DNA from: Corynebacterium casei LMG S-19264
GTDB lineage: Bacteria; Actinomycetota; Actinomycetes; Mycobacteriales; Mycobacteriaceae
Reading direction: 5' to 3'
Length of the DNA: 64,000 nucleotides
NCBI RefSeq assembly: GCF_000550785.1
Contig: NZ_CP004350.1
Span: 600,009 to 664,008, forward strand
This document shows, in pieces, positions 38,071 to 44,517 of the stretch (its first letter is position 1; each line of letters starts with the position of its first letter). The notes beneath the pieces were generated by a model that saw only the letters and a list, made by a program, of their open reading frames with translations, was not told where the DNA came from and did not search any database. Position numbers and translations under genes: made by a program.

Positions 38071-39261
38071 ATGACCACACCTGCGCCTTATTCAACCGCT
38101 GAACGGCCAGCGCCGTATCCACGCCTAAGCCGTGCTTCTAACGGCAGCGTGGTCGCTGGCGTAGCTTCAGGCGTATCAGCGCACCTCAACGTGGACGTAC
38201 TGCTTGTCCGCTTGGTATTCGCCGTGGGGTCTTTGGCATCCGGTGTGGGGCTTTTTGTGTATGCGTCCTTGTGGATGTTGACCAAGCCTAGAGACGTGCA
38301 ACCGGTCATCGGCAAGTTCAGTGAACGCTTTGCTGGTAAGTTGCCGCGTGGCACGAATATCGCCATTATTGCTTTTGCCATTGTGGCGCCGATTCTTTTT
38401 GCCACCCTCGGCGCGGGGCTATCGTTGGTTGCGCTGCTGCCGATGATTATTGTGGCTATCGGTGCAGTGCTCGCCTGGCGCGCATATGACCGTGGACTCA
38501 GCGGCACGACTGGCATCATTAGCGTGGTCTCCGGTGCCATTTTAGTGCTTGCTGGAGTGCTCTTTATGAGCTTGAGCTGGCAAGGCAATGACTCTTTCGG
38601 TGCCGCACTTTTGGCGGTCGTGCTGACTTTGGGTGGTATTGGCGCGCTGGTGGTTCCACTTGGTATTCGGATGTGGAACCAGTTAACGGAACAGCAAGCG
38701 GCGAAAGCAGCCTCTGACGAGCGCGCGGAGATTGCATCACGTCTTCATGACTCAGTCCTGCAGACCCTTGCGCTGATACAAAAACGTGCCGATGACCCCC
38801 AAGAAGTCGCGCGCCTTGCCCGCGGCCAAGAACGCGAGTTACGTAGTTGGCTGTTTGGTTCGGAAGAAAAGACCTCGCAATCTGTTTTCGCTGCGCTTGA
38901 TAGTGCGTGTGGTGAAGTTGAAGATATGTTTGGTATTTCTATCCGTCCCGTCACCGTGGGTGAGGATATTCCGTTAACCGAAGCTACAAAGCTGACCGTG
39001 ATGGCTGCGCGTGAGGCCATGGTTAATGCCGGCAAACACGCACGCGTGGATTCCGTAGACGTTTACGCGGAGCATCTTGCCGGCGAGCTATCCATTTTCG
39101 TCCGTGACCGCGGTGATGGCTTTGACTCGGATGCTATTCCAGAAGACCGCCACGGTATCCGTGACTCCATTGTGGAGCGCATGTCCCGTATCGGCGGCAG
39201 CGCCAAGATTAAATCTGCTCCCGGCGAAGGCACCGAAGTTACATTGACCATCGCGAGCTAG
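38071..39261 (+). CDS. PspC-domain sensor histidine kinase (NarL/LuxR type)
   Basis: 396-residue membrane kinase. A PspC domain (about 18-75) and several hydrophobic segments are followed by a HisKA_3 dimerisation helix with H226 in RLHDSVLQTLALIQ, and a HATPase domain with the N box in REAMVNAGKHA and G boxes DRGDGFD and APGEGTEV. Its partner is the response regulator at 41242. In the usual corynebacterial arrangement the two genes are close; here 1.8 kb of extra DNA separates them, and the last 118 codons occur again as a decayed copy at 40537-40892. Confidence 0.92.
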   Translation: MTTPAPYSTAERPAPYPRLSRASNGSVVAGVASGVSAHLNVDVLLVRLVFAVGSLASGVGLFVYASLWMLTKPRDVQPVIGKFSERFAGKLPRGTNIAIIAFAIVAPILFATLGAGLSLVALLPMIIVAIGAVLAWRAYDRGLSGTTGIISVVSGAILVLAGVLFMSLSWQGNDSFGAALLAVVLTLGGIGALVVPLGIRMWNQLTEQQAAKAASDERAEIASRLHDSVLQTLALIQKRADDPQEVARLARGQERELRSWLFGSEEKTSQSVFAALDSACGEVEDMFGISIRPVTVGEDIPLTEATKLTVMAAREAMVNAGKHARVDSVDVYAEHLAGELSIFVRDRGDGFDSDAIPEDRHGIRDSIVERMSRIGGSAKIKSAPGEGTEVTLTIAS

Positions 39262-39342
39262 ACATCGCACATGCCGACTAAAAAGGAGCTTAGTGGGAGG
39301 GTACAGACTAAGGTAGAAGCGTTTTCTTTGCTTGGCCCGGAA

Positions 39343-39597
39343 CTACTTGTGCTCATCATCCTCTGTAATCAGTCCTGGTAGGAGACTCGATGATTGTAGA
39401 ATTTCAATCGAAGTGATTCTACCGTCACTATTGAGTTTCAGCACTGCCAAAGTATCCCCGCTGATCGGATCAATGGCTTCAATACCTCGAGTTGGGCCCG
39501 TGGCCAGTGGATTGCCAATCTCATCTAGAAAACTTAGGACTGTTAACTCTCCAGCGTCGTTCCATTGCTCGACATTGAGCGTTATTGTTCGTTTCAT
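39343..39597 (-). CDS. 84-residue cytoplasmic cargo protein, DUF2283-like
   Basis: Small acidic protein without signal peptide. The segment NSDGRITSIEILQSSSLLP resembles the DUF2283 pattern (DGRIVGIEIL). ATG at 39597 overlaps the TAA of the upstream secreted-protein gene (TAATG), so the two are translationally coupled; the longer frame to 39672 has no support. As the only cytoplasmic member of a three-gene operon with two exported proteins it might be an immunity or partner protein, which is inference. Confidence 0.6.
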   Translation of the reverse strand: MKRTITLNVEQWNDAGELTVLSFLDEIGNPLATGPTRGIEAIDPISGDTLAVLKLNSDGRITSIEILQSSSLLPGLITEDDEHK

Positions 39598-39935
39598 TAC
39601 TTTCGCCAAACAGTTACGACATTGTGGTTGGTATTCATGATTACAACTATGGTGCGGCCATTGTATTTCCATGTTCCGTTAGCTTGCCGTGTGGCCGTAT
39701 TGCATGTTGAATAGACCACGTCTTGTACGGTGGGTTCCGTGATACTGTCTGCTGCCATTTCTTGTTTCGCATGCCACGAATATGAATAGACAGTACACGG
39801 AGCTGAGGCGAGTGGGAATACTTCCGAATATCCATTGGCAACTGGACGGATATCACTGGCGTGGGCGGCCGTTATGGAACCTGAAAATAAGATTCCGACG
39901 CTTGTAATTAATGCTGCAAATCGCTTTTTCATCAT
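39597..39935 (-). CDS. Small secreted protein of cargo block 1
   Basis: 112 residues from the first ATG of an ATGATG pair. A clear signal peptide (MMKKRFAALITSVGILFSG, cleavage expected after AHA near residue 26) precedes a mature domain of about 85 residues with two cysteines (APC, STC) and a C-terminal NGTWKYNGRTIVVI strand pattern. An AGGGA site lies close to the start. The upstream gene ends 4 bases before it. No known family was recognised. Confidence 0.65.
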   Translation of the reverse strand: MMKKRFAALITSVGILFSGSITAAHASDIRPVANGYSEVFPLASAPCTVYSYSWHAKQEMAADSITEPTVQDVVYSTCNTATRQANGTWKYNGRTIVVIMNTNHNVVTVWRK

Positions 39936-39939
39936 TTCC

Positions 39940-40346
39940 CTATCCGACAGACAAATAGACATCAGCGATAGATCCAGGTCCGCTCCAAGAAAAAGATTTG
40001 GATGAGCGGAAACCACAAGTGCTTGTGGTGTAGGACGTGCCATCGGCAAAATTGGCAGTTATTCGAGCACAGCGATTGTCTGGAAGTGTATCTTTGACCG
40101 TCCCCTGAACATGCACTTGTCCTGGATGACATGAGAGTGTCCAGCTTGCGCTTCCACCGGTTGTATTTGCTTGAAGGACATCGCCGCATGACCCATAAGG
40201 GGTCAAGTTTTGGTTTTCCCTGTCTGCTTCGTTTTTCGTAACTGAATGAGTTGTAGATGTGGGGTGTGTCGAAGCAACTGGAATGCTGAAAATCCATATG
40301 ATTGCCGCAATCAATATATTGGTCTTTTGAGGGTATGTCCCTTCAT
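39940..40346 (-). CDS. Small secreted protein, probably frameshifted near its start
   Basis: The main frame (39940-40314) begins with a poor TTG inside a hydrophobic segment IAAIIWIFSIPVAS. Just upstream, in another frame, GGGAGGA precedes an ATG at 40346 (MKGHTL). One more A in the A4 run at 40325-40328 would join both into a typical signal peptide with two lysines. So the gene is probably broken by a single-base deletion, or the run is phase-variable or misread. The mature part has four cysteines (SCG, LSC, NRC, TCG), suggesting two disulfides. First gene of the minus-strand cargo operon. Confidence 0.55.
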
Positions 40347-40536
40347 TTTCACTCCTCCCGATTGGAATTGATTTCGAGCGAGTATGCCACAGTTTCTCCG
40401 GAAGGGAAATGACTATTGAAGGTGATACCCATTTATGGGGTTAAACTTGTTTGCTGTATTCGCTCAGCGTTGTGGCAGTAATCGGACCGGGAATTTAGGA
40501 TGAATTGCTTCTGTGGGATAATAGGTTTGCGGTTAT

Positions 40537-40892
40537 GTCTGTGGTGTAGTCGAAGATCTTTTGGCATAACCATTCGTCCCGTCACCGTGGGCGAGGATAT
40601 TGCGCTCACCGAAGACACCAAGCTGACCGTCATGGCTGCGCGCGAAGCCATGGTCAATGCTGGTAAGCATGCGCGTGTGGATTCCGTGGACGTCTATGCG
40701 GAGCACCCTGCCGGTGAGCTGTCTATCTTTGTCCGCGACCGCAGCGATGGCTTTGACTTTGATGCCATTCCAGAAGATCGTCATGGTATCTGTGACTCCA
40801 TTGTGGAGCGCATTGTGTGTATCCGCGGCAGCGCCAAGATTAAATCCGCTCCCGGCGAAGGCGCCGAAGTAATGCTCATCATCGCGAGCTAA
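40537..40892 (+). pseudogene. Displaced 3' copy of the sensor kinase gene
   Basis: About 355 bases corresponding to 38903-39261 of the intact kinase gene, roughly 85% identical at base level. It encodes most of the HATPase domain (IRPVTVGEDI, MAAREAMVNAGKHAR, EDRHGI, SAPGEG) up to the stop. It lacks any start, has a one-base deletion near its left end, and has damaging changes such as DRGDGFD to DRSDGFD. It sits just before the small membrane-protein gene that would originally have followed the kinase. Divergence shows it is not a recent copy of the intact gene. Confidence 0.85.
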
Positions 40893-40958
40893 ACATTCAC
40901 GCTGGAGCGGATGCCCCTCATTCGGTGTGCACGAACGTTCCGAGTTCTTCCCAATCCC

Positions 40959-40988
40959 TTGACCTTAAAAAGGGGGGCGGGCTAGCCT
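40959..40988 (+). promoter_or_regulatory. Promoter for the small membrane protein and response regulator
   Basis: TTGACC (40959-40964) and TAGCCT (40983-40988) are 18 bases apart. It would start transcription just before the ATG at 40997 and allows the response regulator to be expressed although it is cut off from the kinase promoter. Confidence 0.5.
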
Positions 40989-40996
40989 GAACTCTC

Positions 40997-41029
40997 ATGA
41001 AGTTTATTTCTCAAAGGGTGAAGTGTTGA
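40997..41029 (+). CDS. 10-residue upstream peptide overlapping the next start
   Basis: ATG at 40997, 9 bases after a TAGCCT -10 box, opens the frame MKFISQRVKC ending in TGA whose last base is the A of the next ATG (TGATG at 41027-41031). The spacing suggests a leaderless mini-gene that delivers ribosomes to the membrane-protein gene, which has only a weak ribosome site. Confidence 0.35.
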   Translation: MKFISQRVKC

Positions 41030-41199
41030 TGTCTCGCAGTCAAAAGACAGTCCTTGCGTTTCTCGCCTTTTGCACTGTGGTTCTAGTGGTATTTCGTTTT
41101 GCTGGGGTACTCGAATGGCGCTCTGTGGTGATGGCGTGCGTTCCGCTGTTTGTCGGGGCATTGTCGGTTATCTATTTTGGAAAGAACTGGAAACCGTAG
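41029..41199 (+). CDS. 56-residue membrane protein between kinase and regulator
   Basis: Small hydrophobic protein with two predicted transmembrane helices (about 6-26 and 33-51) and basic ends (MSRSQK, GKNWKP). It lies 42 bases before the response regulator and is probably part of the original kinase-regulator operon, since the displaced kinase end directly precedes it. Function unknown; it could modulate the kinase. Confidence 0.65.
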   Translation: MSRSQKTVLAFLAFCTVVLVVFRFAGVLEWRSVVMACVPLFVGALSVIYFGKNWKP

Positions 41200-41241
41200 T
41201 TGGCAAGGCTCAACCGGATGTAGCCGTGTAGCCTTGTGAAC

Positions 41242-41928
41242 ATGGTGAACGTCTTTCTGGTTGATGACCATTCCGTATTCCGTGCGGGTGTCCGTGCTGA
41301 GCTCAGCAGCGCTGAAGGTATTTCTATCGTGGGGGATGCCGGCACGGTTGCTGAGGCAACCAGTGGAATCACAGAAACTAACCCAGACGTGGTGCTGTTG
41401 GACGTGCACATGCCAGATGGTGGGGGACTGGCGGTGCTTAGTAGCATCACCAAGGCACATCCCGGGGATGATGGCCCGAAGTTTCTCGCGTTGTCAGTCT
41501 CAGATGCGGCGGAGGACGTTATCGCGTTGATTCGTGCCGGCGCGCGCGGATACGTCACCAAGAATATTGGTGGTGTGGAACTCGCTGAGGCTATTGAGCG
41601 GGTCCATAGCGGCGATGCTTATTTCTCACCACGGCTGGCAGGTTTTGTCCTCGATGCCTTTGCTTCAGGTGAGCCAGCACCAGACCCAGTGGGTGGGCCG
41701 GACTCTGAACCGGAACCAATTTCAGACCCCGTCGTGGACGCGTTAACGCGCCGTGAATTGGAAGTGCTGCGGCTTTTGGCGCGTGGCTATACCTACCGTG
41801 AAATCGGCCAAGAGCTGTTTATTTCAATCAAGACGGTGGAAACGCATGCATCGAACATCTTGCGCAAGACGCAGCAGTCGAACCGTTATCAGCTCACGCG
41901 CTGGGCGGCGGATAGGGACTTGGATTAA
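41242..41928 (+). CDS. LuxR/NarL-family response regulator
   Basis: 228-residue regulator: receiver domain (about 1-120) with phosphoacceptor D54 in LLDVHMPDGG and the acidic pair in FLVDDHS, a Pro/Glu/Asp linker, and a LuxR-type helix-turn-helix (about 155-220: LTRRELEVLRLLARGYTYREIGQELFISIKTVETH). It pairs with the PspC-type kinase at 38071. ATG at 41242 gives the usual start next to the first strand; a GTG two codons earlier is also possible. Its last 98 bases recur at 43503-43600. Confidence 0.92.
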   Translation: MVNVFLVDDHSVFRAGVRAELSSAEGISIVGDAGTVAEATSGITETNPDVVLLDVHMPDGGGLAVLSSITKAHPGDDGPKFLALSVSDAAEDVIALIRAGARGYVTKNIGGVELAEAIERVHSGDAYFSPRLAGFVLDAFASGEPAPDPVGGPDSEPEPISDPVVDALTRRELEVLRLLARGYTYREIGQELFISIKTVETHASNILRKTQQSNRYQLTRWAADRDLD

Positions 41929-41956
41929 TCCAGTGTTACTACTTCCGGCGGAATGC

Positions 41957-42241
41957 TTAACTTCTGTCTTCTTGAATGCCGGGTGAGGGTTTCTCTTGAA
42001 CTCCTGGTTGTCTCAAAATGGCTACTGCGGTTATGAGTAGCAGTGCGATGATCATGGGCTGAACAATGATGAGGACTGAATCAGCTTGGAGGGTTAGCTC
42101 ATTAATGACTATTGCTGTAGTGAGAATAAGCGATACATATAGGGAATATGTAGCTATTCTTCCGACTTTCGGGTTTGTCCGAAGCAGTACAAAGGATACT
42201 GTCGCATATCCCACTATCACTGCCAGTAGCGTGGTGGTCAC
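41957..42241 (-). CDS. 94-residue membrane protein of cargo block 2
   Basis: Three predicted transmembrane helices (about 3-20, 30-47, 55-76) followed by a short polar tail. GTG start with CGGAG 7 bases upstream. It lies 58 bases downstream of the secreted 280-residue protein on the same strand. No family recognised. Size, topology and pairing with a secreted protein are compatible with an immunity-type protein, but this is inference only. Confidence 0.65.
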   Translation of the reverse strand: MTTTLLAVIVGYATVSFVLLRTNPKVGRIATYSLYVSLILTTAIVINELTLQADSVLIIVQPMIIALLLITAVAILRQPGVQEKPSPGIQEDRS

Positions 42242-42299
42242 AGGTTTGCTCCGCTCTTTAATGTGAAGTTGTACTAACGCAGTTAGCTTCTGTATAGCG

Positions 42300-43142
42300 T
42301 CAGCAGCTAGTTGCGTAAGGGAAAATCAAATTCGGCGCATAAGGGGAACCTATTGCCCGAAGTGTGAGGCATCGTCCGGTGTTGTTTGCATGGCTGGCGA
42401 TTAGCAGCGCACCTCCACAGCCGATGGTTCCGATTGCTGTAGATACAGGGCCGCCTTTCGCTGCGAGTCTGATACACGCCGGCAGCCCACTAAGAGAAAT
42501 AATACTTGTTTCGTCTCGAGTGAATACAAGTTCTTGACCGATTTTGCGACCGTTCTTACGAACATCTCGGATATAGGGATCTGAAACGACATGTGTCCCA
42601 ACTGGACTTGGAGCGATATGTTGGACTAGGGTATCGCCTTCAATAGAAAAACGCGTATCGATATGATTGCCGTCGGCGTCTTGTGCCCATGCAGGATCGA
42701 TATACGCAGTAGGCTCTTCTCCTTCTGAGGGGCGGACCAAGATGTGGCCACTGGGCAGCTCTTCTAAGAAAGAATCAGCGAATTCAAAAGAGAGGTCGAG
42801 CGCTTCGGCGCCTTCACTCACCGTGACTAGTTGGTAGCCGTCCTCACGTTCAATTACCTTTGTAGTGATTTCCTCGTTTTGTAGGGGGGCCTGAGCATTT
42901 CTCAGTTCAGGACCTGTTGAATTGGAAATCGAGTCGAATTCGATAGTCCCGTCATGACTGATCCATTCTTCTTCGATGATGTTCGTAGCAGAATCGGTAT
43001 TGCTGTCGATTATCTCTTCTAGCTTGAGATCGTCGATTTCTGTTGCGCTTGCAGTGGGGACATGGGTTAGTAGACTCAGTGCAAGTGCAGTGGATGCCAG
43101 GGGGGTGAGTAATTTCCTTGTGAGTTTGAATTTTGTCGACAC
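42300..43142 (-). CDS. Secreted 280-residue protein with hydrophobic Cys/Gly-rich C-terminus
   Basis: Signal peptide (FKLTRKLLTPLASTALALSL, cleavage expected after TASA near residue 33), then an acidic central region of about 170 residues. The C-terminal segment of about 55 residues is strikingly different: Gly/Ala/Ile-rich and hydrophobic, with cysteines in LPACIRL, IGCGGALL, GRCLTL and the last residue. This layout, an acidic pro-region plus hydrophobic Cys-containing end, resembles precursors of membrane-active peptides, but no family was recognised. GTG start with AAGGA upstream. The flanking DNA looks AT-rich for this genome. Confidence 0.7.
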   Translation of the reverse strand: MSTKFKLTRKLLTPLASTALALSLLTHVPTASATEIDDLKLEEIIDSNTDSATNIIEEEWISHDGTIEFDSISNSTGPELRNAQAPLQNEEITTKVIEREDGYQLVTVSEGAEALDLSFEFADSFLEELPSGHILVRPSEGEEPTAYIDPAWAQDADGNHIDTRFSIEGDTLVQHIAPSPVGTHVVSDPYIRDVRKNGRKIGQELVFTRDETSIISLSGLPACIRLAAKGGPVSTAIGTIGCGGALLIASHANNTGRCLTLRAIGSPYAPNLIFPYATSC

Positions 43143-43174
43143 GATTTCATCCTTGAAGTGTATGTACGATTTGG

Positions 43175-43187
43175 ACGTTTTAAACGT
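43175..43187. promoter_or_regulatory. Perfect dyad upstream of the secreted-protein gene
   Basis: ACGTTT-T-AAACGT, 33 bases before the GTG start at 43142, near the expected -35 region for a TACATA -10 box on the minus strand; possible operator. Confidence 0.4.
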
Positions 43188-43459
43188 AACTGCAGCCTGT
43201 TTCTAAGAATTACGTTCTCGTCTCATCGGGGGTACTATGCGGCTTGGGCTGAGGTGGGCTGGGGACTCTCTGGCGGTTTGGCGCATAAGTCTAAAATATT
43301 ATCTACCAGTTCTTTTCTTGCGCGGGTGGCGGATTGGAACTAGCGGATTGTTACTGCTGGGCGGCGAATGATGCGGGGGGTATCCTTTGGGCATTTTGGG
43401 TATAGAGCCCGATCTCTGTTTGTGGACGCTTAAGCTTCCGTTGATGCGGGAAGGAAGTA
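43188..43459. other. Intergenic part of cargo block 2
   Basis: No gene, RNA or terminator was recognised in this stretch between the dyad and the displaced regulator end. Short frames are present on both strands, but none has a ribosome site or protein-like pattern. Confidence 0.4.
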
Positions 43460-43600
43460 AACATACCGATCGTGTCATCGACGACCTGTTCCGAGAGTTG
43501 AGCGGTGGAAACGCATGTATCGAACATCTTGCGCAAGACGTAGCAGTCGAACTGGTATCAGCTCACGCGTTGGGCGGCGGATAGGGACTTGGATTAATCC
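43460..43600 (+). pseudogene. Displaced 3' copy of the response regulator gene
   Basis: 43503-43600 matches 41834-41931 over 98 bases with 5 differences (about 95% identity), including GGCGGCGGATAGGGACTTGG and the stop. One change turns a CAG codon into TAG. Just upstream, the translation TDRVIDDLFREL parallels SDPVVDALTRREL of the intact protein, after which most of the helix-turn-helix is deleted. It is therefore an older, decayed end of the regulator gene at the far edge of the cargo block. Confidence 0.85.
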
Positions 43601-43711
43601 CAAGCTGAGAGCATGTTTTGCTTTTAAATAGGCCTGTGATCTGCTCTTATTGCGAAAGCGATGGGCAGCCATAGGCTAGGCTTGTGAGGTTTTAAGCCGC
43701 TTTCGGTAGTG

Positions 43712-43726
43712 TCGAAATGTGTTCGA
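43712..43726 (+). promoter_or_regulatory. LexA/SOS-box-like site before imuA'
   Basis: TCGAAATGTGTTCGA is a TCGAA/TTCGA dyad like the actinobacterial LexA box, one base shorter than the usual 16-base site. It lies 65 bases before the imuA' start. A second partial site, TCGAACATACAGTT, follows at about 43742. Confidence 0.5.
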
Positions 43727-43791
43727 TTAGCCTACCAGCGTTTTCGAACATACAGTTGCAATGCGTCCGTTGTGGGTTGCATACTGTATCC

Positions 43792-44517
43792 GTGAATCAA
43801 ACAAGTGTTCGTCACGGCGGGATTGAAGGATCTGCCGCCGTTGACTTAGAAGGCCTGAACCGGAGTGAGCGTGTTGCCGCGCTGCGCTCCCGCATGGCCG
43901 CACTTGGATCGGAACAAGCGCCGGAAGTTGAAGTAACCCCTGATGAAGGCGTCGTTGATGTACCTTCGGAGCTGGCTTCTGTGCTGCCTGGCGGAGGTCT
44001 ACCGCGCCGGCAAGTGATGTCTTTGTCTAATTCGCCGGCGCTTGCGGTGGAGATTATTTCGCATGTGACATCGGCAGGCGGGCACGTTGCGGTAGTTGGA
44101 TGGCCAGAGTTGTTGCTCGCACAGGTTGTCGAACAAGGGGATTTGTCGCGGGTGGTTGCGGTGCCTGACCCGGGCGCTGATCCCTGGAGCATCACCGGTG
44201 TGTTGGTGGAGGGAATGGACGTGGTCTTTCACCATGGCCCACCGGTGGAGCTAAGCCCCGCGCGGGCACGGCCCATTCTGGCCCGGGTGCGCGGCGGGCA
44301 GGCAGCATTGGTGACCGTGGGTGCACGGCTGCCGGGAACCGTGTTGAGCATGGATGCGAATGTGGTGCGCTATCACGGGATTGGCCGCGGCACAGGACGA
44401 ATCCGGGGTGTGGATATTGCGGTGCGAACAGAAGCTAAAGGCATGCGGCCGAAGTCCACCACAATCACCTGCGGCCAGCCTTCGAAGAATCCGCGTCCGA
44501 AGTTGAGGGCAGTATGA
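43792..44517 (+). CDS. imuA': ImuA'-type damage-tolerance protein
   Basis: 241-residue RecA-like accessory protein of the ImuA'-ImuB-DnaE2 mutasome for translesion synthesis. It corresponds in position to Rv3395c, directly upstream of imuB. GTG at 43792 is chosen; TACTGT 6 bases before it would make the message leaderless, and the open frame to 43717 would run through the SOS-like box. A Walker-like region is only loosely kept (SVLPGGGLPRRQVMSLS), as usual in this family. The stop overlaps the imuB ATG (ATGA). Confidence 0.85.
   Translation: MNQTSVRHGGIEGSAAVDLEGLNRSERVAALRSRMAALGSEQAPEVEVTPDEGVVDVPSELASVLPGGGLPRRQVMSLSNSPALAVEIISHVTSAGGHVAVVGWPELLLAQVVEQGDLSRVVAVPDPGADPWSITGVLVEGMDVVFHHGPPVELSPARARPILARVRGGQAALVTVGARLPGTVLSMDANVVRYHGIGRGTGRIRGVDIAVRTEAKGMRPKSTTITCGQPSKNPRPKLRAV

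Noticed and set aside
34362..43800. Classical mobile element (integrase, transposase, tRNA att site)
   Set aside because: No such gene or tRNA was found; only duplicated gene ends mark the boundaries.
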